DNA of 64,000 bases from Nereocystis luetkeana (lineage: Eukaryota > Sar > Phaeophyceae > Laminariales > Laminariaceae): contig JARUPZ010000009.1 of assembly GCA_031213475.1 (NCBI GenBank), forward strand, positions 3,435,001 through 3,499,000. Direction: 5' to 3'. This document shows, piece after piece, positions 32,038 through 42,045 of this stretch; the first letter of the stretch is position 1, and each line of letters opens with the position of its first letter. The notes beneath the pieces are model-generated. The model ran no database searches. It had not been told where the DNA came from and was given only the letters and a program-made list of their open reading frames with translations. Position numbers and translations under genes: made by a program.

Positions 32038-32252
32038 ACAAGCCACCTGGCTCCGCGGAGAGCGTTGAGCCAGCTTCTTCCTCTCTGGGCCGGAGAGCAA
32101 CGGACCTATCGGAGCGCGTGGCGCGCGTAATCAGCCAGGCCTTGGGTTTTTCATTTTTGACTCCCCACTCGTACCCTCTGCCGTCCAAGCCACCTGGCTC
32201 CGCTGAGAGCGTGGAACCAGCTGCTTTTGCTCTGGGCCGGAAAGCGTCGGAC
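32038..32252 (+). repeat. Duplicated 65-bp segment in the gypsy 5' region
   Basis: CAAGCCACCTGGCTCCGCGG at 32,039 and CAAGCCACCTGGCTCCGCTG at 32,188 begin two similar stretches that end in CTCTGGGCCGGA-AGC. In one + frame both encode PPGSAESVEPA. The rest of 31,640-32,476 has no recognised motif. Confidence 0.7.
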
Positions 32253-32476
32253 AAACCCGGACGTTGTGTTTTTCACGCCACCCAACTGCGCTCTTCGTCA
32301 TCGGATCTACCTGCTCCTGGACCAGATGAGAGAGTGATTGAGACTGTTTTTCCGCCTCGCACGATTCCACTGCTGCCCGACCTCGCTCGTACGAGTAGGA
32401 TTACCGCGAGCGTTGCTGCCTCTCGTGATTTGTTCCCGCAACGCGAGCGCACGATGCGATTTTTTCCGTGCCTGAA

Positions 32477-33300
32477 CCACACGATGACACACTGGATTTC
32501 AGTATTGAGCCCGCTTCCCTCACTGCTGTAGCTGCAAACGACGATTCCGCGTGGAAATTCCGTGCTGCTGCGAGTTTAAATACTGCTGTTAGAGGGGGGA
32601 ATGCGGCCGCTCGTGAGTGTTTTCCCGCGCCTCGCCCACAAGACGGCCCACAGGATTTCAGTATTGAGTCTACGTCCTTAGCGGTCGCTAGTGAAGATTC
32701 TCCCTCGCCTCGGTCACATGACGGCACACTGGATTTCGGTATTGCGCCTGCCTTGCCCGCTGCTGTGCCCGCCTGCGCCGTTTTTGCTGAACAATCCAGT
32801 ACGGCTGCGAGTTTTGATGATGGTGTTACAAGGAGCGACATGGTCGCTCGTGACTTATCTCCCACGCCTCGCCCACAAGACGGCACACTGGATTTCGGTA
32901 TTGCGCGTGCGTTGCCTGCTGCTGTGCCCACCCGCGCCGTTTCTGCTGCAAATTCCAGTACGGCCGCGTTTTTTTAATGCTGCTGTTAGAGGGAGCGATA
33001 TTGCCGCTCGTGAAATTTGTCCGAGGCCTCGCCCACAACACGGCGCACTACATTTCAGTGGTGCACCTGCCTTTTCCTCTGCCGTTGCCACCCACGGCAG
33101 TTCTTCTGAAACCTACAGTACTGCTCAAGTTTTGAGACTGCTGCCAGAGGGAGCGCGACGGCCGCTCGTGTAATTTTTCCTGCGCCCCGCCCACAAGACG
33201 GCATCGTGGAGTTCAGTATAGCGCCTACCATGCCCGCTGCTGTAGTGACCCGCGACGATTCTGCTGGAAAATGTGCTGAGAAAAAAAATAATACTGCTGT
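32477..33300 (+). repeat. 159-bp coding minisatellite, six units
   Basis: Units start CCACA-GACGGC-CACTGGATTT or close variants at about 32,477, 32,636, 32,714, 32,873, 33,033 and 33,191. Spacing is 159, 78, 159, 160 and 158 bp, so one unit is halved. 159 is a multiple of three. The units encode a roughly 53-residue peptide repeat (QDGTLDFGIAPALPAAVP, then SSTAAS and SDMVARDLSPTPR). The last two units are shifted in frame. This is probably the repetitive N-terminal part of the element's first protein; it has no known fold. Confidence 0.85.
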
Positions 33301-36235
33301 TGGAAGGGACGATGCTCATGATAGCCCCCCCAGTACCGGCGACGTACCTGCACCAAACACACTTGATGTGGGTACACATACACCCTGTGACGACCGCATA
33401 TCAATCGCGCCACCTCCTCGGGCCGATGCTGACTCTCCAAGTGCTCGTATTGCGCGCCGAACTGCTCACCATACCCTCATCACCGCTAGACAAGTTGCTG
33501 CAACACGAGCCACGATTTTTGCCGCCGCAGCTCCTTCGTTACACGACCCAGAGTTCCGCCGAATGCCGCCCCACCCGGCCCCGGTGTCCCCCCCTGCCCC
33601 GGCACCTCCCCCTTCCCCGATCCCGTTCCCTGCCCCGATGTGTTCCGCCCGTCCCCGACTCAGCATGCCGCGGACACCAAAGGCAAAAGAGGGGTTCCCC
33701 AGCCCCGCCATGTCTACCAGCGGTCTGAGGACTTACGGCTCCTCTCCCTCGTCGGGAGAGCGGACACCCCAGCGCCCGAGCCGAGCGGATTTGGACGACG
33801 CGGTGGACTACGAGGCCCGCAGTTCCGAGGACGAAGAGGGCTCGACAAAGCAAGGCGCCGCTAGGGAGACAGCGATGGCCGGGGATCAAGCCCCGCCCCC
33901 CCAACTACCAGAGGCCTGGACCTCCCTGTCGGCCGCAGCTCAGGCAGCCCTCATCCGGCGGTGGTCGGACGTGCCGGGGCCTCGGCGGGGGGACCACGGC
34001 GCAATGCTCGACCCCAGCTCGGGCTGATGCTGCCGCAGCCGAGCGGCCTCTTGCTGCAGCCGACGGTCACTCCGATGTCGCAGTGGCCGAACGGGCCTTG
34101 ACAGCTGCCGAGACCTTCGTGGCGACTTTGGCGGAAACCGCCCGCCGCCGGACGCGGGCTCTCACGGTGGCCGACACTTTGGCATCAGCGGCCGCTCGCA
34201 TCGCCGTCGACGCTACCACTGCTTCTGAGGCCGCAAGCAGCGATTCGAAGGAGGACGCCGTGGCCTCGGAGGACGCCGCACGCTCCACCTCCTGCGCCCA
34301 GGACTCCATATCCCGCGCCAGGTAAGCTCTGCGTGCGGCGCGGGCGGACAGCAGCACCAAGCCCCGTCGTGTTGTCGAGACAAAACACTCAGGGGAGCGC
34401 CTCTCACTCGCCGAGGCCGCGACATCCGCCATTCAAGCCCCCGGTTTTGACTCCTCCGCCACGCCCCCTCCTAGCGTCATTGCGGTCGATGCCCGGACCA
34501 GGCGGGGATCTGGATTTCTTCCAGGGGAGTGTCGCCTGCATGGCCGCCACCCCAAGTTTATGTTTCCCTGTGGAGGCGACTTCGAGGGTTGTCTCTGCCG
34601 CTCACGAGCTCCGTCTGCACATGCCCGAGGACGACCTCTCCGTTCACGACGCTTGACTTGTCATGGCGGGTGACAGCTGGAAGGCCACGCAACGCCGGGA
34701 GCGCACCATGGCTCTCGTGAAAATCCTGCAGCAGGCGCACGACTTGTGTTCCGCCACTGTTGTTTAACCGACCCCGGTGGAGTATGGGCGCCATTACAAG
34801 CGCCGGGCCGACCTCGGCGCCCAGGAACAACGGCTCCCGGACGTCGGACAGGGCTCGTATCAGGCCCAAGCCCCCTCCAACCACCTCTCGGACGGCAGGA
34901 CTCACCGAACCCTGGGGCACCAAAACCGGGGAGTCCTCGACGTATGTGGGGCCCGTGACCACCCCTACCGCCGGGATGACGCCCGGGGCCGGCGGCGTCC
35001 ACGCACGGGGGGAGCCTCGACAGGCCAAGACGGCAAGACCCGCCGCGGACAGGGTTCAGACCATGGCAGGAGCACGGTTCCGCGAAACGGGGCTAGTCGG
35101 CGGTGGAACCGGGGCCAGCGGAAGGACAGCTCGAGCGACGGGCGAAATTAGAGCTACCGTCCGCGGGGAAACGGGTCTCAGGCCAACTCTTCTTAGGTCC
35201 TCCACGGACGGCAGCCGCGAAATCCCCGTTCTCTAAGTCACCACCGGCTCCAAAAGGCAAGTGGTTCCCTCGCTGACGGAACTTGCTTCCTCCGACGCGC
35301 TTCTTGGTCGCCTGACCATGTCCGAGAACCGCGTCATGCCCGTGTCGTCTAACCTTTCCCACGCTCGCACGGCAGCGTTCGACTCTGCCGCCGCCGCCGC
35401 CGCGAAAAAGCACACCGCAGACGTTCAACTGGCGTACAAACACCTGGGACTGAAGGATATTTCACGTATTTCTGTTCTTCCTTTTCCCTCCTCGATCAAC
35501 CCTTCTGACGCCGCGCAGCAACTAACTCGTTCGGTTAAGGCCTCCACGTCTGATTTACTCATCATGTGCAACGATCGCAGCCACGAAGGCCTCAGTTCTA
35601 CCGATTGGATCCCCGGTTGGGAGTAACCCCTCAAGAAATCCTTCGCGCGCGCCATCGCACCTGACAGGCCCACGACCGGCCCCCTCACTACCTTGATGAA
35701 TGAGTTTTTTGGGCAGGTGTCGCGCGCCCTCGCCGCTGCATCGACGGGACCGGAAGCGTTCACGCTCTTCCTGAGGCTGCAGAGCAACCATCGCATCGAC
35801 ACGGGGGCCAGCTGCACCAAGTTGCATAATTTTGGTGTACGTAACGGGACCCCAATTTGGTATTTTTGCCGTGCTTGTCGTGGAGTGGTGTCGGCAGCGA
35901 CGGGGACTGAGCGTGGTTTGGCTCCGGGGGTGGAGGTTGTTTTGAAGGTTGTTCGGATGGCAGCGAAAGAGAAGTGCCCGAGCTTGATGCCCACGCTGTA
36001 CCCGGGAGTTTTGGCTACAGTGTCGAGGCCGTTTGGTACTTTGGACACCATATTGCTGGCTTTTGAGACTTTCGCGAATAAAAAGACATCTGCCCTCAAC
36101 GGCAAAATGCTTTTGTTCGCCTTCGCCTGCTTCTTCGACGAGTGTGCGGTCATCCGCCCCGTCGGGGCCCCGGCCCGCCGGTAATGGTCGCGGCCAGGGC
36201 CTGACGCTCCCCCAGTCGCCTGTTTAGCAGACGGG
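33206..36235 (+). pseudogene. gag: Gypsy Gag region (degenerate)
   Basis: Several + frames follow one another. 33,206-34,027 is Pro/Ala-rich. 34,027-34,324 is an Ala/Glu/Thr-rich helical stretch (AERALTAAETFVATLAETAR). 34,333-35,236 is Arg-rich and broken. 35,261-35,626 is Ala/Ser-rich with SRISVLPFPSSINPSDAAQQ, and 35,693-36,184 contains MNEFFGQVSRALAAASTG. The Gag call rests on position between primer site and zinc knuckle, strand and composition, because capsid folds are hard to recognise by eye. At 35,825-36,090 the + strand changes from C-rich to G/T-rich and the minus strand becomes the more gene-like one, which may mark a second small inversion. Confidence 0.5.
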
Positions 36236-36447
36236 GTCGCGCAATAATTCGCTTATCATGAACGCCCACAAATCCATCCCTGACTGCCTCGACCCGTGGC
36301 TTGACACCGCTTCCAACTGCTGGCCTCTAGAAGAACACCACTTTGGTGAAGTTCACGCTGTTTGAATGTCCAGTCAGACCGAGGATCCCCCTCTCTAGAG
36401 CGGTCTACTTTCATCGTCCGCCCGCGCGGCCGGCCTCAGCGAAACCC

Positions 36448-36512
36448 GAGGCCGCTGTTTGAACTACCACGAAGACTCACACTCCCTCACACAGTGTAGG
36501 CATCTCTTTAAA
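36448..36512 (+). pseudogene. gag: Gypsy nucleocapsid zinc knuckle, one Cys lost
   Basis: A + frame reads CLNYHEDSHSLTQC. This fits the C-x2-C-x4-H-x4-C retroviral-type knuckle except that the second Cys is Tyr. The following frame (36,459-36,662) ends in a Lys/Arg/Asn-rich basic tail, as is usual after a nucleocapsid. It would bind element RNA. The stretch 36,236-36,447 before it has stops and no motif. Confidence 0.65.
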
Positions 36513-36662
36513 AACCTCAGCGGTATTCTCAACCCCGACCTCGGAACTAGCGGCAACGACGGAGCGGCGTTCCGTCGTCGGCAGGAACGCATGACCCGGC
36601 ACCGCCGGAAAAATAACTCACAGCCGAACAAGAACAACCACAAAAAAACAAGGCGACGTTGA

Positions 36663-37876
36663 GGCCATTCGAGTCGGCAGCATCACGGCCAGGGCCACAG
36701 CCAAGGTGATTGCTACAACACACACGCGAGACGAGGGCACCAACAGACTAACTCCGGCTACCACGGTGGTGGCTCGACCACCTCTGCCTCTACCACCGGG
36801 TCTCCCGCGTCGGGGGTTCGCTACGGGGCCTCGCATATTTCGGACGGTACCCCCAACGGACGCAATCCAGGCACTTTCCGCGTCGGTAACTGACGGCTCG
36901 ACGGCGCTTCGGTTCCTCCTTCCCGCCCGCCGCCAGCGTTGCCGGGAGAAAATACATTGATTTCACAAGATACACGCGTCTCAGGCTCGCTCAGCACTCA
37001 GCGTCGCCCTATATCGCCCCCCTCCCGCGCGTTACTCCGCTCTTCGGACCGACGCAGCGACTCAGCTCCACCGGTTCTACCGGGGAGCCCGCCCCTGGAA
37101 AGCCGCTCCCCTCACCCTGGGCACGAGAGCAGGCGAGATAAACGTTCCTCTCCCGAACCACGCACCGCGCGGCATCACGCGTGTCTCGCCGTCGCGTCGT
37201 TCTTTTCAGCGAGGGTGTCCCCCTCTTTCACCTCCCGGCCATGCGCTGGCGGCCGGATTGAGGTGCGGGAAGGAAAACACTCAAACCCCGGAATCTCGTT
37301 TGAAGCTCGACTCGGTGTTTCCTCGCAATACCGGTGGCCGTTAAACCTTTTTTCCTGTTAAGGAAGAGAGGGCAAGATTAGCTACCTCGTCCCCCGTCCC
37401 CACCAGATCTACCGGACGGAAGCCCTCTCCGGTGGACCCTTTGTTGCCCCCCACCGGAGCACCGTTCTTGAAGTAGTTTACAGGATCTGCAGGCCCTCTT
37501 TCGACTTCGCGCACGCTACTCCACGTGCGCCGCGCTCCTTCGGCTCCAGTGGAACAGGAAAACCTGGTACTGCCCTTCGAGCCAGTGGTGACTCCACAGC
37601 CTCCGGTCAGATCAACCGGACAGCATACCCTTTAAATTCGGAAGAATCGCAGCTCTCGTCAAGCAGAACGGGCTCAGAGCCCCCTGCCCCCTTTGATCCA
37701 GGACAGAGATCATCGGGCGCAGTAAGGGAACCTCCTGGCGATTTGTTTCCTACGGGAAATGGTGACACTGAGCCAGTATACGTGAAACCGGACTCGCGTC
37801 GTGCACCAGGGGCTCAGTGTTCTCAGAGAAGCACACTCTCCCAATAACACACCGCAACGGCGGCCACCGACGACTC
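36663..37876 (+). pseudogene. Gypsy linker between nucleocapsid and NADAR domain
   Basis: About 1.2 kb in which + frames are rich in Pro, Ser, Arg and Thr (for example 36,939-37,361) and broken by stops. No domain is recognised. It appears to be a disordered spacer of the polyprotein. Confidence 0.5.
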
Positions 37877-38275
37877 GACATCTTCGTCTTTGACCCTACG
37901 CTCGAATATTCAACGGAGCGGGTGGTACGTTTCTGGCAGCCCCCCTTCTATTTTTCGCAGTGGTCCCCCTCGTCTTTGTTGTCATTGGCGGAGTGACATA
38001 TTCCTGCGCGGAGCAGTATATGATGGCTGAAAAGGCTCCCCTTTTTCTGGACCACGACACAGCGGAGCGGATTATGGGCTCGCCAGACCCTCGTGAGAAG
38101 AAACGCCTCGTTCGAGGTGTGCATAACTTCCACTGCGCTATCTGGGACCACGTTCGGGGAGACGCCGTCCTTGCTGGCTTCTTTGCAAATGCACGCAGAA
38201 CCCGGTCATGAAGCAGCACCTATTGAGCACTGGCCACAAATGTTTGTCTGAAGCCAGCCCTTTTGACTCCGTGTG
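37877..38275 (+). pseudogene. NADAR (YbiA-like) domain, N-terminal half, inside gypsy Pol
   Basis: The frame begins DIFVFDPTLEYSTERVVRFW, continues FYFSQWSPSS, then shifts frame to GGVTYSCAEQYMMAEKAPLF. AERIMGSPDPREKK follows, then FHCAIWDHVRGDAVLAGFFA. A last frame has KQHLLSTGHKCLSEASPFDS. This order (F-S-x-W near the start, S/C-x-E-x-Y-x-x-x-x-K-A, SPDP, W-x5-R, LLSTG) matches the NADAR family. Its members, such as YbiA, act as N-glycosidases on ADP-ribose-type or riboflavin-pathway substrates. The domain stops at 38,275, the inversion breakpoint; its C-terminal half is on the minus strand at 40,770-40,898. At least two frameshifts also break it. Its role in the element is unknown. Confidence 0.82.
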
Positions 38276-38741
38276 AGGAACACGAGCCACCGCTGAACTC
38301 GCGCGTTGTGATCCCCTACTTTGCCGATGCTCTCAAGTGCCTTGTGGCCCCAAAAGATACGAAACTGTGTCCACTAAAGCTAGCCGCGCAGTCGCTTGAT
38401 AGCCCAGAAATGCTGCCCGCTTCGGGGTCCAACGGGATCAAGTGATAAGCAATCGGCCGTACCGAGCCGTCCAGTTATTCTTGTTCAAGCGCCACACCAA
38501 AACCGTCGATGCAGGCGTCACAGTAAACGCGAAAGGGGCGGGAGCCGTCGGCGACAGCGTCCCAGTCCGGGAAGACCAAATTTGGCGTGGCAGCGAGCTC
38601 GGCGAGGATCTGGCGAACGACCACTTCCATGACCGGCGTAAAGACGTACTTAACCCCCTTCCGGAGGAGGGCAGTGAGAGGCCGGATCCTTTTAGACAGG
38701 TCAGGCAGGAATTCGCGATAATATCCCACACCGCTCATCAA
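38276..38741 (-). pseudogene. pol: Gypsy RNase H and RT connection
   Basis: The minus frame reads MSGVGYYREFLPDLSKRIRP (RT connection). PFRVYCDACIDGFGVALEQE (first catalytic Asp region) follows. After a stop, other frames have LDPEAGSI, WAIKRLRG and HKALESIGKVGDHNARVQRW. These are the standard gypsy RNase H landmarks in order. The domain ends at the inversion breakpoint and its last residues lie on the + strand from 40,899. Confidence 0.88.
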
Positions 38742-39455
38742 TGCTCGGACCTACTTGACGTTCTTGGGCATGGGTATTTCCAACAAAGCCGAGACCTTTT
38801 CCGCATTGGGGCGTATACCCGCGGGCGAAAACACGTGGCCCAGAAAATTAGCGTCCGTGGCGCCGAAGCGAGCACTCGAGGGGGAAAGCTTGAAATTGTG
38901 TTTGCGCAGGCGTTCGAAAAGGGCTCGTATCGTCTTGACGTGGGCCGTCAGATCACAGTCGACGACGATCACATCCTCGAGGTAGGCCGCCACCTGTGCC
39001 AGGCCTTTGATGACTTCGTTAATCACTTTGACGAACCAGCCAAGCGAAGCACTGCAGCCTTGGGACATGACGAGCCACTCGTAGAGTCCCGCAAGAGTGC
39101 AAAATGCTGTGAGGGGGACGGTGTCTTTGTGCGAGGTAATATGGTGGAACGAGGAGACCACATAAAAAAGAGAATACACACGTCCCTTCCCCAGAAAATC
39201 GATAACTTGATCCACGCGATGAACAGGTAGCTGGCTGAGGTTGTTCATTGGCTTGAGTGTCTTGTAGTTCACTGTGATCCCAAGGCTTCCCGACTTCTTC
39301 AGGATGACCACCAGCGGGCTCGAGTACGGGGAGGTCGAGTGCTGAATCAGACCCGCCGCTAGATACTGATCCAAGGCCAGGATGGGGTTGATGCTGACCG
39401 GCCTGGACGTGACAGAAGGGCTTCCTTCCGGGACCGAAATCACGAAAGGCATCAA
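38742..39455 (-). pseudogene. pol: Gypsy reverse transcriptase
   Basis: The 234-residue minus frame contains AAGLIQHSTSPYSSPLVVIL, ITVNYKTLKPMNNLSQLPV and VYSLFYVVSSFHHITSHKDT. In the last of these, motif A has lost its catalytic Asp (Phe-Tyr where Phe-Asp is usual). Motif C is AAYLEDVIVVD, where the first Asp of YLDD has become Glu. HNFKLSPSSARFGATDANFL then follows. The order is that of Ty3/gypsy RT. Both catalytic changes indicate a dead enzyme. Confidence 0.9.
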
Positions 39456-39557
39456 CGAGCAGGAACCAAAATCAGATTTGGACTTCGAGAATACGTCCGG
39501 TAAATCGCAGAGAACATCCCCCAGTTGTTCGCTGGTCTCAGGGGTCCAGACCGTGCG

Positions 39558-40770
39558 TTAAAGGTTTACAGCCACCTCCCGCAGATGCAGCGGCAAACCT
39601 TCCCAGACGCCAAGGAACGAAACGCGCTGTTCTAGGCTCAAACGCTCAAGCAGTGCTGGCGAAGGCGAGGTTGGAGCTGCGACGGGGGAAGTTAAAACTG
39701 GCGAGACCGGAGCCACCTCAGAGAGCCCTGACGGAGGGCTGGGGGCTCGGTTGTCCTGATGCAAAACGTCCAGTGGCACGCTCAGCAGTGGGGCGTGGGC
39801 GACGCCGAGGATATCTCCAGGCTCGAGGGCCGCCACTCCAACGAGGGGAAGAACCTGTCACCCGGAGGCGACGAAGTGCTCCTGAACCGAGGGCAGGTCG
39901 GACAGGGGTATCAAGTCGACCAAGTAGTGCCCAGTGAGTGCCGGGGAGCCATCGCTTCGAACCAAACTAACCGCGAGGAGTTGAGAATCGTCAGACAAGG
40001 TAACGCCTGCCGGGCCCTCGTAGCGGAGGTGGTAACCTCTTCCCCAAGTGACGAGGTCGATGGCGCACAAGGACATGCCTGTCGGGGTGTGGTAAAGTAA
40101 CTCCAACTCGCCAAAAACGCGATTGTCTGACGGCCGAGGTGGGAGAGAGCGGTAGGAGCGGCTATTAAAACGCATCCAGCTGTCACGTCCCAGCAGTACA
40201 GCATGCTGCATCACTGAGGGGGGGACCACGCAGGCTCAAACTGCGAGGGACAACGTAGGGTCAATTTCTCGAAACAATTGGACGCTCAGGCGTACTCTCG
40301 TCGATGTCTTTAGAGGGGTCAATTCGCCAACCCCCTCCTAGGAACAAGGGGCGCATTGCTCCTGGCACGCGATGGATTCTGCACCAACCGTGAGCACGCG
40401 ATCCAAACCATCTTGCCGAATGAAGGTATGTGGGGAGCCAGTGCAAGAAGAGCAACGAAGCCAAAAGGTGCAAGAACGCCATCTCCGCTGTGGATTGTCA
40501 TTTTGGTTGTAAAAGAGGCGTAATCGAGAGTAACGGTAACCTCGACGCGGCAGGAGTCGTGTCCCGGCAGCGCGAGGGAGGAGTCGACACCAGTTGCGAC
40601 AGCCAAACCTCGGGACTGTGATCAGCCGGCGCGTCAGAGAAAAAGGTCGAAACCTCCAAGGGATGACCTAGGCAAGCGCGGGCCGCGGCCAAAGGGCCAG
40701 GCGGGGCTGGCGATATCTCATGTATTCCGTCAGTCATTGTTGGAGTATAAAATCGACGAGAAAAGGCGGG
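39558..40770 (-). pseudogene. pol: Gypsy protease region and linkers
   Basis: From right to left on the minus strand: a Pro/Ala-rich linker after the NADAR half; frames at 40,319-40,606 with LPGHDSCRVEVTVTLDY; and a frame at 39,858-40,229 containing SVMQHAVLLGRDSWMRF, a phrase like the C-terminal part of retropepsins (LLG-D). Finally a linker (39,558-39,836) has LSLEQRVSFLGVWEGLPLHL, leading to RT. I could not find the catalytic Asp-Thr/Ser-Gly, so protease activity is unproven. The assignment relies on position. Confidence 0.55.
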
Positions 40771-40898
40771 GGGTGCCAACCCGGCCTCATTTGAGCGGAG
40801 GCTGTCGCGAACGGCGGAAAGATATTTCCCGAGCAAATGTTTGCCACGCCACCGAGAGGGGTCTTGAGCCTCGGGGTCATCTGCCCGGAGACCGATGC
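40770..40898 (-). pseudogene. NADAR domain, C-terminal half (inverted)
   Basis: The minus strand reads IGLRADDPEAQDPSRWRGK followed by HLLGKYLSAVRDSLRS. W/IG-x-G-x5-D and the G-K-x-L-L-G-x-x-L-x-x-V-R pattern are the C-terminal signature of NADAR/YbiA proteins. It completes the half at 37,877-38,275 and is separated from it only by the inversion. Reading further along the minus strand leads into the protease region, so in the uninverted element the NADAR domain sat between Gag and protease. Confidence 0.82.
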
Positions 40899-41299
40899 AG
40901 GACAGCGCCAACGGCAATGCCTTTTTTCTCTCTCGCTTGCCAGAGCCGGCCACGGAACACGACCGCAGTGGATCTAGCAGCCTCACACCCGTAGAGGACG
41001 GGGGTATTTTTCTCGTCCAGTCGTGCGGGTTTCGCACTCGCTCTTCCCCGACCCCCGGTGTCGGTTTGAGTGGTCGGGTGCCCCGCATCGAATGTGCAGT
41101 TTTGGGTGGGCTGCCTTTCACCTCTTCGGGGTTTCGCGATTTTCGCACACACGGGCCACCTATGAGGATTGACGACCTCTCTGCTCCTTCAGGGACCTTC
41201 GTCGCTCGTGCCTCTGCTTCCGTCGCCTCCGTCGATCGCCGTCCTGGCTTGAGAGTTTGTTCACCTGCCGCCAACACCGCTTAGGCTTCTGTTTTCGTC
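40899..41299 (+). pseudogene. pol: Gypsy RNase H tail and spacer
   Basis: The + frame begins DSANGNAFFLSRLPEPATEH. G-S-A-N-x-N-A-D-x-L-S-R is the usual end of gypsy RNase H, with the Asp here changed to Phe. A Ser/Pro/Gly-rich spacer follows. It lies directly after the right breakpoint of the inversion. Confidence 0.75.
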
Positions 41300-41690
41300 G
41301 TACCCTCCGGGGGCGACCAGGGCTCTGCAGACGCCCCCGCTCCAGCGACGATTGTCTCCCATCACGCTCCTACCCCGACGAGCATTATACAGGGAGAAGA
41401 TTCCGCCGTGAGTACTGCTCCAGCCGCGTCTGTCCCTTCAGGCCAAGGCAATGCAGATGCCCCCGCTGCAGCAACGACTGTCGCCCAGCGCCCTCCTCCT
41501 CCGACAAGCACTTTACAGGGACAAGATTCCGCCGTGAGCACTGCTCCGGCCGCGTCTGCCCCTCCAGGCCTGGGCAATACAAAAGCCCCCGCTGCATCGA
41601 CGATTGTCACCCAGCGACCTCCTCCCCCGACGATTGTCCAGGGAGGCGATTCCGCAGTGATCACTCAAACGGCCGCGTTTACCCCATTGC
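41300..41690 (+). repeat. 126- to 131-bp coding tandem repeat in the RNase H-integrase spacer
   Basis: Units start near 41,300, 41,431 and 41,555 with GTACCCTCCGG/TGTCCCTTCAGG/TGCCCCTCCAGG, and each runs to a GATTCCGC-GTGA phrase. A partial fourth follows near 41,660. In frame they encode Pro/Ala-rich units with QG-DSAVSTAPAASVPSG and TVAQRPPPPT. The spacer continues to about 42,045 without further motifs. Confidence 0.75.
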
Positions 41691-42045
41691 CGCCTGGCAC
41701 CCCGGCACCCCCGAACGGTTCGCCGTCTACCGGCTGCATCTCCACTCGGACGCGCCGACGAACAGCTGCCGCCGCTGGCTCCGCTCCGCCTGCTGTTGAT
41801 TATGGCTTCGCGACCGGCGGGACCCCTAGACCACCCGCCCGGTGTGCTATCACCCCGCCCCGAGCCCCACGGCCGCGACCGACCGTGCCAGGCGTTTTGA
41901 CGCCGGCTCCTGCCGCTTCAGTGGTCCCGACGGCACCCATCCGGTCCGAACGCGACCGCGCTGAGCCCGTGGGAGCCCCTCTTTTACGGCTTCCGCTGCC
42001 AACTGACGCACCGCCCGTCCCCATAAATGACTTCGACCCTCTCTG

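Larger units (their letters stand above)
38275..40898. other. Inverted 2.62-kb block within the gypsy element
   Basis: Left breakpoint: the + strand NADAR frame ends ASPFDSV, and the next bases read on the minus strand as RNase H (NARVQRWLVFLT). Right breakpoint: the minus strand NADAR C-terminal half begins IGLRADDPEAQ, and the + strand continues with SANGNAFFLSRLPEP, the last part of RNase H. Flipping the block puts both domains back in order, with perhaps a dozen RNase H codons and one or two NADAR codons missing at the joins. Two independent domains support one simple inversion. Confidence 0.88.

Noticed and set aside
31736-32254. 172-residue minus frame in the gypsy 5' region
   Set aside because: It contains mirrored repeats of the duplicated 65-bp segment and no motif; the element is + oriented.
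35425-36153. 242-residue minus open frame opposite gypsy Gag
   Set aside because: No motif; Gag, nucleocapsid and primer site all indicate + coding. Part of it may be explained by the suspected small inversion.
35693-36184. An Asp-Thr-Gly-Ala-Ser motif in a + frame (35,798), the retropepsin active-site pattern
   Set aside because: It lies upstream of the nucleocapsid knuckle, has no flap or LLG-D region after it, and protease-like sequence is found elsewhere in the element. Probably chance.
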